Source of the DNA: Pseudooceanicola antarcticus
GTDB lineage: Bacteria > Pseudomonadota > Alphaproteobacteria > Rhodobacterales > Rhodobacteraceae
Length of the DNA stretch: 64,000 nt
Direction: 5' to 3'
Assembly: GCF_900215355.1 (NCBI RefSeq)
Contig: NZ_OBEA01000006.1
Location: 269,061-333,060, forward strand
The position numbers and the translations under genes are program-made. Below are positions 20,082-31,000 of this stretch, in pieces (position 1 is the first letter of the stretch; the number at the start of each line of letters is the position of its first letter). A model generated the notes under the pieces. That model was given only the letters and a program-made list of their open reading frames with translations, was not told where the DNA came from and ran no database searches.

Positions 20082-21374
20082 ATGCATGACATCCGCACCA
20101 TCCGCGACAATCCGGCCGGTTTCGACGCCGCCCTGTCCCGCCGTGGCGTGGAGGGTCTCTCGTCTTCCCTGCTGGCGCTGGACGAAGAGCGCCGCGCCAA
20201 GATCCAGGCCGCCGAGACCGCCCAGGCCGAGCAGAACGCCGCCTCGAAGCAGGTCGGCGCCGCCAAGGCAAAGGGCGACGAGGCCGAGTTCGAGCGCCTG
20301 CGCGCGCTGGTGGCCGAGAAGAAGCAGGCGGTTGCCGCCATGCAGACCGAGGCCAAGGAGCTGGACGCGAAGCTTACGGAGATGCTCATGGGCATCCCGA
20401 ACCTGCCGGCCGAGGACACGCCCGATGGCGCCGACGAGGACGAGAACGTCGAGATGAAACGCTGGGGCTCGGTCCCGGAGTTCGCCTTCACCCCGAAGGA
20501 GCACTACGAGCTCGCCGGTGTGCAGGACGGCATGGACTTCGAGACCGCGGCCAAGCTGTCCGGCTCGCGCTTCGTGGTGCTCTCGGGCGCCGTGGCGCGG
20601 ATTCACCGGGCGCTGGCGCAGTTCATGGTCAACACCCATGTCGACGAGAACGGGCTGACCGAGACCTGGATCCCGGTCCTCGTCCGCGAAGAAATGATGC
20701 GCGGCACCGGCCAACTGCCGAAGTTCGGCGAGGACAGCTACCAGACCACCAATGGCTGGTGGCTGGTGCCGACCGCAGAGGTGCCGCTGACCAACATCGT
20801 CAATGACGTGGTGATCGAGGAAAGCTATCTGCCCCGCCGCTACGTGGCCCACACCCAGTGCTTCCGCTCCGAGGCGGGCTCGGCCGGCCGCGACACCGCC
20901 GGCATGCTGCGCCAGCACCAGTTCGAGAAGGTCGAGATGGTCTCGATCACCCATCCTGATCACTCCCGCGCCGAGCTCGACCGCATGACGGCCTGCGCCG
21001 AGGGCATCCTCGAGAAGCTGGGCCTGGCCTATCGCACCATGGCGCTCTGCACCGGCGACATCGGTTTCGGCGCCCGGCGCACCCACGACATCGAGGTCTG
21101 GCTGCCTGGTCAGAACACCTACCGCGAGATCTCCTCGGTCTCGGTCTGCGGCGACTTCCAGGCGCGGCGGATGAACGCTCGCTTCAAGCCCGCCGAGGGT
21201 GGCAAGCCGCAGTTCGTCCATACGCTGAACGGCTCGGGCCTGGCGGTCGGGCGCTGCCTGATCGCCGTGCTGGAGAACGGCCAGCAGGAAGACGGCTCTG
21301 TCCGCCTGCCCGAGGTTCTGGCCCCCTACCTCGGCGGCAAGCTGACGCTGACCACCGAGGGCACCCTGGCCTAA
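20082..21374 (+). CDS. serS: Serine-tRNA ligase
   Basis: A 430-residue class II aminoacyl-tRNA synthetase that charges tRNA-Ser and tRNA-Sec. The N-terminal arm (residues about 30-110) is the antiparallel coiled coil that grips the long variable arm of tRNA-Ser. Class II motif 2 is seen in [20 protein letters not shown] and motif 3 in [17 protein letters not shown], with [10 protein letters not shown] binding serine. ATG 20082 is chosen because AAAGGAGTG lies just before it; a frame open from 19944 runs through repeat sequence. A clear terminator follows. Confidence 0.97.
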   Translation: MHDIRTIRDNPAGFDAALSRRGVEGLSSSLLALDEERRAKIQAAETAQAEQNAASKQVGAAKAKGDEAEFERLRALVAEKKQAVAAMQTEAKELDAKLTEMLMGIPNLPAEDTPDGADEDENVEMKRWGSVPEFAFTPKEHYELAGVQDGMDFETAAKLSGSRFVVLSGAVARIHRALAQFMVNTHVDENGLTETWIPVLVREEMMRGTGQLPKFGEDSYQTTNGWWLVPTAEVPLTNIVNDVVIEESYLPRRYVAHTQCFRSEAGSAGRDTAGMLRQHQFEKVEMVSITHPDHSRAELDRMTACAEGILEKLGLAYRTMALCTGDIGFGARRTHDIEVWLPGQNTYREISSVSVCGDFQARRMNARFKPAEGGKPQFVHTLNGSGLAVGRCLIAVLENGQQEDGSVRLPEVLAPYLGGKLTLTTEGTLA

Positions 21375-21402
21375 GGCGTTGCGTCATTTCGGAAAATATG
21401 AG

Positions 21403-21431
21403 GGCCCCGGTGAACCACACCGGGGCCTTTT
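21403..21431 (+). terminator. Intrinsic terminator of serS
   Basis: GGCCCCGGTG pairs with CACCGGGGCC across the loop AACCA, followed by TTTT, 29 bp after the serS stop. Confidence 0.9.
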
Positions 21432-21462
21432 GCGTATGTCCCATGACACCTAGGAGGTTTCC

Positions 21463-22185
21463 ATGCGTATTCTGCTGCCCCTGCTGATCCTGCTCGCGAC
21501 CCTTGCCTTTGCCCTCTCGCCGGTGCTCTCGACCGGGTTCTCGGGTTTCACCGCGGACCAGTTCCCGGTGCCGCAGCCGGATCCGCCGATCCAGCCCATG
21601 GGGCTGACCTTCGCGGTGATCTGGACGGTGATCTACGGCTGGCTGATCGTGATGTCGGGCTTCGGGCTGCTGCGCCGGGCCGATGCGCCGGACTGGGCAC
21701 CGCACCGGCCCTGGCTGCTGGCCTCGCTGGTGATCGGCGCGGCCTGGATTCCAGTGGCCAATGTCTCGCCCATCTGGGCGCTGGTCCTGATCTGGGCCAT
21801 GCTGGCCACCACCCTGCGCGCGCTCTGGCTGGTGCCGGGCCGTGACCGCTTCTGGCTCCAGGGGCCGGTCGGGCTCTACGCAGGCTGGCTGACCGCTGCT
21901 GCGCCGGTCGGCACGGCGGTCGTGGCCACGGGCTATGGCGCCACGCCGGAGCTCTGGGTCCATGCCGCCTTCCTGCTGCTGGCGAGCTGGATCGCCTATG
22001 CTGTGGCCCGTTTCTCCAGCCAGCCGCGCCCCTTCTACCTGGTCGCGGTGCTCTGGGCCGTTCTGGGGATCATCATCGACAATGTCGCGGTCGGGCGCTG
22101 GCTCTTTGCCGGGCTCGCAGGCGCGGTGCTGCTGGTGCTGCTGCCGGTCTTCGCGCGCCACGTCCGGGATTTCATGCGCCGCTAG
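21463..22185 (+). CDS. TspO/MBR-like tryptophan-rich membrane protein
   Basis: A 240-residue protein with seven or so hydrophobic helices. After the first helix it has PVPQPDPPIQPMGLTFAVIW, then WTVIYGWLIV; aromatic and Trp-rich segments such as WALVLIWAMLATTLRALWL follow. This resembles the TspO/MBR (tryptophan-rich sensory protein) fold in pattern, but the protein is longer than the usual 160 residues and the match is by eye. TspO homologues bind porphyrins or sterols and, in Rhodobacter, damp photosynthesis gene expression; that role is not assumed here. ATG 21463 has AGGAGG seven bases upstream (CCTAGGAGGTTTCC). It stands alone between the serS terminator and der. Confidence 0.6.
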   Translation: MRILLPLLILLATLAFALSPVLSTGFSGFTADQFPVPQPDPPIQPMGLTFAVIWTVIYGWLIVMSGFGLLRRADAPDWAPHRPWLLASLVIGAAWIPVANVSPIWALVLIWAMLATTLRALWLVPGRDRFWLQGPVGLYAGWLTAAAPVGTAVVATGYGATPELWVHAAFLLLASWIAYAVARFSSQPRPFYLVAVLWAVLGIIIDNVAVGRWLFAGLAGAVLLVLLPVFARHVRDFMRR

Positions 22186-22274
22186 CCAGAGGGGGGCCCC
22201 GCTCTTCCCCCGGTGCAATGCCCCTGCGGCCGACCAGAGCCGCAGGGTGGAGGCGCTCCATTCCCTGCCGGACA

Positions 22275-22300
22275 GAAAAAGGGCGCCCGAAGGCGCCCCC
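22275..22300 (-). terminator. Intrinsic terminator of der
   Basis: Read on the minus strand: GGGCGCC, loop TTCG, GGCGCCC, then TTTTT. It begins a few bases after the der stop. Confidence 0.9.
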
Positions 22301-22303
22301 TGA

Positions 22304-23845
22304 TCACTTCACCGGCTTCCGCCCCAGGGGCTTGCCGCCCGAAGGACGGCTGCTGCGCTTGGGCTTCTCGTCGGCGCGGCCCTTGCCCAGGTGCTTGCGC
22401 AGCCGCGAGGGCGTGGACTTGGTCTTGTTCTGATAGGGGTTCTTGTCCCCCTGCCCGCGCATGGTCAGGCGGATCGGCGTGCCCGGCATGTCGAAGCTGG
22501 TGCGCAGCCCGTTGACCAGGTAGCGCGAGTAGCTGTCGGGCAGCTTGTCGGGATGCGAGCACATGACCACGAAACCCGGCGGGCGGGTCTTGGCCTGGGT
22601 GATGTAGCGCAGGCGGATGCGGCGGCCGCCGGGTGCGGGCGGCGGGTGCTGCTCCAGCATGCCGGAGAGCCAGCGGTTCAGCTGGCCGGTCGAGACCCGG
22701 CGGTTCCACACCGCATGGGCCTTCAGGATCGCTTCGCGCAGCCGCTCGAGCCCACGACCGGTCTTGGCGGAGACGGTGATCAGCGGCGCGCCGCGCAGCT
22801 GCGGCAACAGGCGCTCGAAGCTCTCCTTCAGCGCCTTCAGCTTGTCCTGCTTCTCGTCCTCGATGTCCCACTTGTTGACGGCGACCACCACGGCACGGCC
22901 CTCGCGCTCGGCCAGGTCGGCGATGCGCAGGTCCTGCTGTTCAAAGGGGATCGCGGCGTCGAGCAGGACCACCACGACCTCGGCGAACTTCACCGCGCGC
23001 AGGCCATCGGCGACCGAGAGCTTCTCGACCTTGTCCTGCACTTTGGCCTTCTTGCGCATGCCGGCGGTATCGAAGATCCGCGTCGGCGTCCCTTCCCAGT
23101 CGATCCGCAGCGAGATCGAATCCCGCGTGATCCCCGCCTCGGGCCCGGTCAGCAGCCGGTCCTCACCGAGGATCTTGTTGATCAGCGTGGATTTGCCCGC
23201 GTTCGGGCGGCCGACAACGGCGATTTGCAGCGGACGCTCCTCGGAGGGCACCCAGGCGGCTTCGGCCTCGGCTTCGCCGCCGTCTTCCTCGGGCAGCGAG
23301 ACATCCATCACCGGGGCGGCGGCCTCGGCACGGGCGGTGCGGTCGGCGAAGGCCTCGGAGAGCGGCAGCAGGGCGCCAAAGAGATCGGCCATGCCCTCGC
23401 CGTGCTCGGCAGAGATGCGCAGCGGCTCGCCCAGGCCCAGGTTCCAGGCCTCGATGACACCGGCATCGGCGGCGCGGCCCTCGCCCTTGTTGGCCGCCAG
23501 GATCACGTGATCGGCCTTCTTGCGCAGGATCTCGGCAAAGACTTCGTCGGTGGGGGTCACCCCGGTGCGGGCGTCGATCATGAAGAGGCAGATGTCGGCC
23601 ATCTCGACCGCGCGCTCGGTCAGGCGGCGCATGCGGCCCTCGAGGCTGTCGTCGGTGGCCTCTTCGAGACCGGCGGTGTCGATCACCGTGAAGTCGAGAT
23701 CGCCCAGCCGGGCGGCCCCTTCGCGCAGATCGCGCGTGACGCCGGGCTGGTCATCCACCAGGGCAAGCTTCTTGCCCACCAGGCGGTTGAACAGGGTCGA
23801 CTTGCCGACATTGGGACGGCCAACGATGGCCAGGGTGAAGGACAT
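22304..23845 (-). CDS. der: Ribosome biogenesis GTPase Der (EngA)
   Basis: A 513-residue essential GTPase with two tandem G domains that acts in 50S subunit maturation. The first G1 motif is GRPNVGKST (residues 9-17) and the second is GRPNAGKST (about 210). Each is followed by its DTAG ([16 protein letters not shown]) and NKxD-type elements (ANKGEG, which is degenerate in the first domain, and VNKWDIED in the second). A KH-like domain follows, and the tail is strongly basic ([20 protein letters not shown]), as usual in Alphaproteobacteria. A Glu/Ala-rich linker of about 30 residues joins the G domains. The gene lies downstream of the BamB-like and TPR genes, the common bamB-der order. Confidence 0.96.
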   Translation of the reverse strand: MSFTLAIVGRPNVGKSTLFNRLVGKKLALVDDQPGVTRDLREGAARLGDLDFTVIDTAGLEEATDDSLEGRMRRLTERAVEMADICLFMIDARTGVTPTDEVFAEILRKKADHVILAANKGEGRAADAGVIEAWNLGLGEPLRISAEHGEGMADLFGALLPLSEAFADRTARAEAAAPVMDVSLPEEDGGEAEAEAAWVPSEERPLQIAVVGRPNAGKSTLINKILGEDRLLTGPEAGITRDSISLRIDWEGTPTRIFDTAGMRKKAKVQDKVEKLSVADGLRAVKFAEVVVVLLDAAIPFEQQDLRIADLAEREGRAVVVAVNKWDIEDEKQDKLKALKESFERLLPQLRGAPLITVSAKTGRGLERLREAILKAHAVWNRRVSTGQLNRWLSGMLEQHPPPAPGGRRIRLRYITQAKTRPPGFVVMCSHPDKLPDSYSRYLVNGLRTSFDMPGTPIRLTMRGQGDKNPYQNKTKSTPSRLRKHLGKGRADEKPKRSSRPSGGKPLGRKPVK

Positions 23846-23972
23846 GACGTGCCTCTGGGGTTGCGAAAGCGCCGCATAACGCAGAACGGCGCCGGTGGCA
23901 AAGGATAATCACCTGCGGGGTGTGGCGCCAGCACGGGGCCCCCTCGGGACGTCGCGTCCGTGACAGGCAGGG

Positions 23973-24036
23973 AGGGGGCTCTGCCCCCCGCCGCGATGCG
24001 GCTCCCCCCGGAGGTATTTTCAGCCTGGTGATGACA
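23973..24036 (+). repeat. Dispersed repeat, copy 3
   Basis: Head GGGGGCTCTGCCCCCC, then CCCCCCGGAGGTATTTTCAG and CCTGGTGATGACA. It lies in the 327-bp gap 23846-24172 between der and the BamB-like gene, facing copy 4. Apart from these two copies the gap shows no gene. Confidence 0.85.
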
Positions 24037-24130
24037 GGGGGCCAGTGAGACAGGCGCACCTTCAGCCCCTTTTCGGGCCGGACACGCTCCCTGAGACAAA
24101 AGGAGGCCGCCCCATCGGGCAGCCCCCTGC

Positions 24131-24168
24131 ATCATCACCAGGCTGGAAATACTCCCGCCGGAGGCGTC
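24131..24168 (-). repeat. Dispersed repeat, copy 4 (inverted)
   Basis: ATCATCACCAGGCTGGAAAT followed by ACTCCCGCCGGAGGCG. On the minus strand this reads CGCCTCCGGCGGGAGTATTT, then CCAGCCTGGTGATGAT, closely matching copy 2 in head and tail. It starts just downstream of the BamB-like stop and lies inverted relative to copy 3, 94 bp away. Confidence 0.85.
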
Positions 24169-24172
24169 GACC

Positions 24173-25564
24173 TCAGCGGTAAGCCAGCAGCTGGCCCTTC
24201 TTGTTGAGCACGTAGAGTACGCCCCCTGCGACCACCGGGGCGGAGGCCGCGCCCGCGGGCAGCTCGGCGCTATGGGTCAGGGCACCCGAGACCGGGTCGA
24301 AGAAGCGCAGCAGCCCGTCGGAGGAGGCCACCACCAGGCGGCCACCGGCCAGCACCGGGCCGTAGTGCGCGTAGACGGCCTCTTGCTTGCGGGGCTTCGA
24401 CTTCTGGAAGTACGGCAGATCGACACCCCAGATCCGCGCGCCGGTATCGGCGTCGAGGCGGACCAGCTGGTTGCGGTCGGTGACGATGAAGGCCGAGCCG
24501 CCAGCCACCCAGGCCGGGCCCATCGGGCCTTCGTCGGCGGTCCAGAGGCGTTCGCCGGTCGACAGCGCCAGGGCCACCATGCGGCCGGACTGGTTGCCGG
24601 TGTAGACGCGGTTGCCCACGACCACCGGATCGCCGGTGATGTCGTTCACATTGGCGCGGGCAAAGCCCTGGCGGCGTCCCGTGACAAGGGTCGACCAGAC
24701 GCCCATGCCGCCCTGGCGGAAGGCGGCCTGGACCTCTCCGGAGCCGAAGCCGAAGAGCGCATATTGATCGGTCAGCGCCGGGCTCGGGGCTCCGGCGAAA
24801 TTGTTCACGTCGGGGGTCGCCGACAGCTGCCAGCGGACACGGCCGGTCTCGGCATCCAGCGCCCAGGCCTGGGCCTCGCCCGCGGTGACATAGACCAGGC
24901 CCGCGTAGATGGTCGGCGCGCCGGTGGCCGGGGCCAGCAGCTTCTGCTGCCAGAGCTCGGCGCCGGTCTCGGCGTCCAGCGCGGTCAGCTCGCCAAAGCC
25001 GGTGGTGACGAAGACGCGCCCCGCCCCATAGGCGATACCACCGCCCGAGGCCTCGCCCTCGCGGTCCTGCGCCGGCACCAAGTTGGCCTGCCAGAGCGTC
25101 GCGCCGGAGGCTGCGGTGGCGGTTACATGGCCGGTGGCGTCTACGGTGAAGATACGGCCCTCGGCGACCACGGGGTCGGAGGTGATGCGCACCTTGCGAC
25201 CATCGCCCTGGCCGATATCGGCCTGCCAGAGAAGCTGCGGCGCGGCGCCCAGTGCCGGATGTGCCGTGCGGGTCGAGGGCGTGCCCGATCCCTGGGTCCA
25301 GGCAGCATTGCTGCTTTGGGCGGGCAGCGCGATCGGCAGCGCCTGGTTCACCGGAACCTGGGGGATATCGCCCGGCACCTGCTCGGAGAAGACCGAGCGC
25401 AGGTCCTCGCGTTCGCCTACCAGTTGCACTTCGCGCTCGGCGCAGCCAGCCAGCATCAGCCCGGCCGCGAGGCCGAGCGGCGCCAGGCGCCAGACGGTTG
25501 TCCGCTGCCCGAGCGTGCCCGAGGGGTCTGCGTTGATCCTGAGAGAGCTGCCCCGCTTCGTCAT
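24173..25564 (-). CDS. bamB: BamB-like PQQ-repeat outer-membrane lipoprotein
   Basis: A 463-residue lipoprotein. The lipobox is in LAAGLMLAGCAERE, after a hydrophobic stretch, so the mature protein is lipid-anchored at Cys near residue 40. The rest is a beta propeller of PQQ-like repeats, seen as recurrent units such as TVDATGHVTATAASGATLW, ALDAETGAELWQQKLLAPAT and ALDAETGRVRWQLS. BamB is the BamA-binding propeller of the beta-barrel assembly machine. The location next to der and a YfgM-like gene matches the conserved bamB neighbourhood, which supports this call over a generic PQQ dehydrogenase. ATG 25564 is used; an upstream frame of 59 codons is GC-biased read-through. Confidence 0.82.
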   Translation of the reverse strand: MTKRGSSLRINADPSGTLGQRTTVWRLAPLGLAAGLMLAGCAEREVQLVGEREDLRSVFSEQVPGDIPQVPVNQALPIALPAQSSNAAWTQGSGTPSTRTAHPALGAAPQLLWQADIGQGDGRKVRITSDPVVAEGRIFTVDATGHVTATAASGATLWQANLVPAQDREGEASGGGIAYGAGRVFVTTGFGELTALDAETGAELWQQKLLAPATGAPTIYAGLVYVTAGEAQAWALDAETGRVRWQLSATPDVNNFAGAPSPALTDQYALFGFGSGEVQAAFRQGGMGVWSTLVTGRRQGFARANVNDITGDPVVVGNRVYTGNQSGRMVALALSTGERLWTADEGPMGPAWVAGGSAFIVTDRNQLVRLDADTGARIWGVDLPYFQKSKPRKQEAVYAHYGPVLAGGRLVVASSDGLLRFFDPVSGALTHSAELPAGAASAPVVAGGVLYVLNKKGQLLAYR

Positions 25565-25703
25565 GCCGCGCTTCACCTTCCGCCTGTCCCGACCCGGAGG
25601 GCTTTGCCCCCCTGTCTTGCCTTGCCGTATCTTTCCTTGCCGGGACAGGGGTTTGCCCTCCCCCGGATCGTTCAGTCTGTCGCGGCCGCGCGGGCCTGCA
25701 GGG

Positions 25704-26354
25704 TCACGCGCCGGAGCCCGGCTCGCCACCCAGGGCCACAATCAACTGACTTGCCCGCTGACGCAAGCCCTGCGTCACCTCGGCATCGTCGAGGATGGAT
25801 TGCAGCACCGTGATGGCCTGATCCGTCTCGCCCTCTTCGACATGGGTCAGCGCGATCTGCTCTTCCGCCAGCAGCCGCAGCGGGTTGCCCGGTGCGGCCA
25901 GCGCACGGAAGCCCTCGCGCCGCTCGGCGGCAGAGGTCTCGGTGGTTTCGAGGATCAGCTTCTTGAAGGTGGCGATATCGCCGTAGATGCCTTCCAGCTG
26001 CAGCCCGTCAAGCGCCGCAGCCGCACGGGCCGGATCTTCGGCGCCGGCAGCGGCTTCCGAGGACGCCAGGAAAGAAGCCAGGGCTTGCTGGCCCGGCGTT
26101 TCGGCCTCGACCGCCTCGAGCGCCGCGATGCGGTCTTCGGATTCAGGCTGGTCCAGGGCGTCGAGAATCGCGTCGCCGAAGGCTTCGGCGCTGGCGCGCT
26201 CGCTGGACTTCTTCCATTCGTTCCAGGCTGCACCGCCGACAATGGCCAGCACCACCACCACGGCAATCCAGCCATAGCGGCGCAACATGCCATAAAAACG
26301 GTCGCGGCGGACCTCGTCGTTGACCTCGTCGATGAAACTGTCGGTGTCGCTCAC
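25704..26354 (-). CDS. YfgM-like membrane-anchored TPR protein
   Basis: A 216-residue protein with a cytosolic N-terminus of about 25 residues, one membrane helix (WIAVVVVLAIVGGAAW), and a periplasmic helical domain with TPR-like periodicity to the end. This is the layout of YfgM, which associates with SecYEG and PpiD in periplasmic chaperoning. Translation starts at GTG 26354: AAGGGGGC lies at the right distance, and there is no ATG nearby in frame. The longer frame upstream runs into the AT-rich intergenic region. The order YfgM-like, BamB-like, Der is the usual one in Proteobacteria. Confidence 0.82.
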   Translation of the reverse strand: MSDTDSFIDEVNDEVRRDRFYGMLRRYGWIAVVVVLAIVGGAAWNEWKKSSERASAEAFGDAILDALDQPESEDRIAALEAVEAETPGQQALASFLASSEAAAGAEDPARAAAALDGLQLEGIYGDIATFKKLILETTETSAAERREGFRALAAPGNPLRLLAEEQIALTHVEEGETDQAITVLQSILDDAEVTQGLRQRASQLIVALGGEPGSGA

Positions 26355-26567
26355 ATCTGCCCCCTTCGGCCTTTGGCCCCTCTTACCCCGTCGCCCCCGG
26401 CCTGCCAAGGGCAGCAATTTCCCCGACCCGGCAGGGCATTGCCTGTCGTGCAGGTCGAAAGACTCAATTCCCGTGATGCGGGAAACTCCAGGCGCGAATT
26501 GCCGCGAAAAGGAGTTGTTAATATCAATTAAATTGCCCACCAAGTTTCGCTGCAAATGCAAAAGTTG

Positions 26568-26581
26568 TTGCACTGCAGCAA
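26568..26581. promoter_or_regulatory. Imperfect palindrome upstream of the RND operon
   Basis: TTGCACTGCAGCAA, an imperfect inverted repeat (TTGC/GCAA around TGCA), 112 bp before the adaptor start. The 26355-26692 gap (338 bp) is notably AT-rich for this genome from 26510 to 26620 and contains no gene, so it probably holds the divergent promoters of the TPR and RND genes. No sigma factor boxes can be assigned with confidence. Confidence 0.3.
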
Positions 26582-26692
26582 GACTGGCAGCAATCTTTCA
26601 GCATAATTTGTGTCAAGGCGCCCTGGGGGCTTGCATCCGTAGCGGCGGAGCATAACTCCATTCCCAATTCAACGGAACCAATGGTGGGGACC

Positions 26693-28048
26693 ATGCGTTT
26701 AATTCCTTTTGTCTCGGCATTGCTCGTCATTGGCCTTCTGTATCTTGTGCTGCTGCAGCGGCCCGCGCTGATCACCTTCGCCGAAGGAGAGGGCTTCGAG
26801 CAGGCCCTGGCCGTGGCCCGCGACGAGGCCGAGCCCTCTGACGCGGTGAAGGCACGGCTGGGCGACGAGGAAAGCGTAGCCGAGACCGCAGACGAGGCTG
26901 CCCCCGAGACCGACGCCGAAAGCGGCGAAGCAATGTCCGCCGACGCGGCCGAGACCGACAGTCGCGCCGTGCGTGTCGTCGCCCTGCATTCCGAGGCGCG
27001 CACCGTGGACACGGCGGTACAGCTGCGTGGCCAGACCGAGGCCGCGCGCCGCGTGACGCTGCTTTCCGAGACGACCTCGACCGTGGTCTCAGCGCCCCTG
27101 CCCCGTGGCACGCTGATCGAAGCCGGTCAGCTGCTCTGCGAGCTGGATCCGGGCACCCGCATGACCTCGGTTCTGGAAGCCGAGGCCCGCCTGGCAGAGG
27201 CCAAGGCCTCGCGTCCCACCGCCGCGGCCTCCCTGGCCGAGGCCGAGGCGCGGCTGGAAGAGGCGCAGATCAACCTGACCGCCGCCGAGAAGCTTTCGGA
27301 AGGGGGCTATGCCTCGACCACCACCTTGGCCTCGCGCCGGGCCGGTGTGCGCGCCGCCGAGGCCGCCGTGGCGGGGGCCGAGGCCGGCCTGACCTCGACC
27401 GAGGCCGCGATCCAATCCGCCGAGGCCGGCATCGCCGCCGCCGAGAAGGAAATCGAACGGCTGCAGATCCACGCCCCCTTCTCGGGCATTCTCGAGGATG
27501 ACACCGCCGAGCTGGGCTCCCTGCTGACCGTCGGCGGCACCTGCGCCACGGTGATCGCCCTCGATCCCATCCGCCTGACCGGCTACCTGCCCGAAACCGA
27601 GGTCGAGCGCGTCAAGCCGGGGGCCCGTGCCGGCGCCCGCCTGGCCGCCGCCGGCACCGAGGTCGCGGGCGAGGTCAGCTTCCTGTCGCGCTCTGCCGAT
27701 CCGACCACGCGCACCTTCAAGGTCGAGATCTCGGTGCCGAACCCCGAGCTGAAGATCCGCGAGGGCCAGACCGTGTCCATCGCCATCGAGGCCGAGGGGG
27801 TCGAGGCGCATTTCCTGCCGCAATCGGCGCTGACCCTGAATGACGAGGGCGTCCTGGGCGTGCGCGTCGTCGACGAGGACAAGCTGGCACAATTCGCCCC
27901 GGTCGAGGTGCTGCGCGACGAGGTGAAGGGCATCTGGGTCACCGGCCTGCCCGCGACCGCCGACGTGATCATCATCGGCCAGGACTACGTGGTCGAGGGC
28001 GTCGCCGTTGAGCCCTCCTTCGAGAACCCGCTGGAGGCCACGCAATGA
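26693..28048 (+). CDS. RND efflux periplasmic adaptor (MFP)
   Basis: A 451-residue membrane fusion protein. One N-terminal membrane helix (FVSALLVIGLLYLVLL) is followed by an unusually long acidic Ala/Glu/Asp-rich stretch (residues about 30-90). Next come the lipoyl half-motif (STVVSAPLPRGTLIEAGQLL), an alpha-helical hairpin (about 155-265, many AEA heptads), the second lipoyl half (IHAPFSGILEDDTAELGSLL), the beta barrel and the membrane-proximal domain. ATG 26693 has GGTGGGGA before it; ATG 26681 four codons upstream is also possible. It overlaps the permease start by four bases. No outer-membrane factor gene lies nearby, so a TolC-like partner is encoded elsewhere. Confidence 0.9.
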   Translation: MRLIPFVSALLVIGLLYLVLLQRPALITFAEGEGFEQALAVARDEAEPSDAVKARLGDEESVAETADEAAPETDAESGEAMSADAAETDSRAVRVVALHSEARTVDTAVQLRGQTEAARRVTLLSETTSTVVSAPLPRGTLIEAGQLLCELDPGTRMTSVLEAEARLAEAKASRPTAAASLAEAEARLEEAQINLTAAEKLSEGGYASTTTLASRRAGVRAAEAAVAGAEAGLTSTEAAIQSAEAGIAAAEKEIERLQIHAPFSGILEDDTAELGSLLTVGGTCATVIALDPIRLTGYLPETEVERVKPGARAGARLAAAGTEVAGEVSFLSRSADPTTRTFKVEISVPNPELKIREGQTVSIAIEAEGVEAHFLPQSALTLNDEGVLGVRVVDEDKLAQFAPVEVLRDEVKGIWVTGLPATADVIIIGQDYVVEGVAVEPSFENPLEATQ

Positions 28049-31000
28049 CCGGCGTCATCGACTGGGCCGCCTCGCGCGCCCGCATGATCCTGGCCTTCAT
28101 CGCCCTCTCGCTGCTGGCGGGGGGCTATACCTACGTGTCGCTGCCGAAAGAGGGCGAGCCGGATATCGAGATCCCGGCGCTTTTCGTCTCGGTCCCCTTC
28201 CAGGGCATCTCTGCCGAGGATTCCGAAACGCTCCTGGTGAAGCCCATGGAGGCCGAGCTGCAGGATCTCGACGGGCTGGAGAAAATGTCCGCCACCGCCG
28301 CCGAGGGCTATGCGGGCGTGGCGCTGGAATTCGAATTCGGCTGGGATAAGACCAAGACCATGGCCGATGTCCGCGACGCCATGGGGCGGGCGGAATCGAA
28401 ATTTCCCGAGGGCGCCGACAGCTACTCGGTCAACGAGATCAATTTCTCGGAATTCCCGATCATCATCGTCAACCTCACCGGCGAGGTGCCCGAGCGCACC
28501 ATGACCCGCGTGGCCGAGGATCTGCAGGAGCAGGTCGAGGGCATCGACGCGGTGCTGGAGGCCGGTATCGCCGGCAAGCGCGACGAGATGGTCGAGGTGC
28601 TGATCGACCCGCTGAGGCTGGAAAGCTACAACGTCACCGCCGATGAGCTGATCTCGGTCGTGCAGAGCAACAACCAGCTGATCGCGGCGGGCGAGATCGA
28701 GGGCGAATCCGGCACTTTCGCGGTGAAGATCCCCGGCTCCTTCGACGATGTGCGCGACATCTACGAGCTGCCGGTCAAGTTGAACGGCGACCGGGTGGTG
28801 ACCCTGGGCGAGCTGGCGACGATCCGGATGACCTTCGAGGACCGCACTGGCACCGCCCGTTTCAACGGCGAGACCACGGTGGCGCTGCAGGTGGTCAAGC
28901 GCAAGGGCTACAACCTGATCGACACCGCCGCCGAGGTGAAGACCGTGGTCGAGCGGGCCTCGCAAGGCTGGCCCGACGAGCTGCGCGCGGCGGTGCACGT
29001 GGGCACCTCCAACGACCAGAGCCGGGTTGTCGGCTCGATGGTGCAGCAGCTTGAGGGCTCGGTACTGACGGCCATCGCGCTGGTGATGATCGTGGTGCTG
29101 GCGGCCCTCGGGCCGCGCCCGGCGATCCTGGTGGGCTTCGCCATCCCGACCTCCTTCCTGCTGTGTTTCGTCCTGCTGGGGCTGATGGATATCACCATCT
29201 CGAACATCGTCATGTTCGGCCTGATCCTGGCCGTCGGCATGCTGGTCGACGGGGCGATCGTGGTGGTGGAATACGCCGACAAGCGGATTTCCGAGGGCGT
29301 CGGCCCGATGAGCGCCTATGTCGAGGCCGCCAAGCGCATGTTCTGGCCGGTGGTCAGCTCGACCGCGACGACGCTCTGCGCCTTCCTGCCGATGCTCTTC
29401 TGGCCCGGTGTGCCGGGGCAGTTCATGGGCATGCTGCCGGTGACGCTGATCTTCGTGCTGGCCGCCTCGCTGGTGGTGGCGCTGATCTACCTGCCCGTCA
29501 TGGGCGGGGTGATCGGGCGCATCAGCCGCGTCTTCGCCCGTGGCTCTGACCTGCTGCGCGCCCGCCTGCCCTGGGTGGCCCGCGCCGCCCTGGTGCCGGT
29601 GGTACTGGCGGGGATGTATTTCGGCGCGATGATGACCATCAATCCCGATTACTTCGCCAAGTCGCCGCTGGAGGGCCCCGTGGCCGCCCTGCCCGGCATC
29701 CTGCTCTTCCTGCTGTCGAGCTTCGCTGCCTCGGTGGTGATCGGCGCGGCCAAGGTCTCTTTCCGCCGCAAGCAGGTGCGGGCGGGCCACCGCCGCACGA
29801 TCTTCGGACGTTTCATCTGGCTGCTGGTCGCCAATCCGCTGATGCCGCTGGTGACCATCGCCGCGGTGCTGGCCTTCGTCGTCTCGGTCTTCACCTACTT
29901 CGGTGCCAACAACAAGGGCGTCGAGTTCTTCACCGAGAGCGAGCCCGAACAGGCCATCGTCTACGTCCGCGCCCGCGGCAACCTTTCGCTGACCCAGAAG
30001 GATGCGCTGGTGCGCGAGGTCGAGGACGTCGTGCTGGAGCATCCCGGCGTGATGAACGCCTTCGCCTTCGCCGGGGATGGCGGCCTGTCCACCAACACCG
30101 GCGGTGCCGAGCCGCCGCTGGACACCATCGGCCAGATCCAGCTGGAAATCGTGCCCTGGGAAGACCGCCGCGACCAGCCTGAACTGGATGGTGACATCGT
30201 CATCGCCGAGCTGACCGAGGCCACCAGCCGCATCCCCGGCATCAAGATCGAGATCCTCTCGGCCAACATGGGCCCGGCCTCGGCCAAGCCCGTGCACCTG
30301 CGCCTCAAGGGCGACAACTGGGAAGAGCTGAAGGCCGCCACCCAGCTGGTGCGCGAGCAGTTCGACGCGACCCCTGGCCTGACCCTGGTCGAAGACACCC
30401 TGCCCCTGCCCGGCATCGACTGGCAGATCGACGTAGATGTCGAGAAGGCCGGCCGCTACGGCGCCAACGTGGCCACCGTGGGTGCCATGGTGCAGTTGAT
30501 CACCCAGGGCCTGCAGCTCGACACCATGCCGGTCGAAACCTCTGACGAAGAGATCCCGATCCGCGTCCGCCTGCCGGAAGAGGACCGGGTGCTTTCGACC
30601 CTGGACACGCTGAAGGTACGCACGGCCCAGGGCCTGGTGCCGCTGTCGAACTTCATCACCCGCAGCCCGGTCGAGAAGCTGGCCCAGATCAAGCGGGTCG
30701 AGCAGAAGCGCTACTTCGACGTCAAGGCCGGGGTCGCCACCGGGCTGATGGCCGAGGTCACCGACCCGAGCAGCGGCGAGACCACAAAGGTCCCGATGAC
30801 CCCGGCAGAGCGGATCGCCCATCTCACCGAATGGCTGGACACCGCCCCCCTGCCCGCCTCCGTCAGCTTTGAATGGACCGGCGACCAGGAAGACCAGGAC
30901 GAAAGCGCCACCTTCCTGATGTCGGCCTTCTCGGCGGCGCTGGCGCTGATGTTCATCATCCTGCTGGCGCAGTTCAACAGCTTCTACAACTCGGTGCTGG

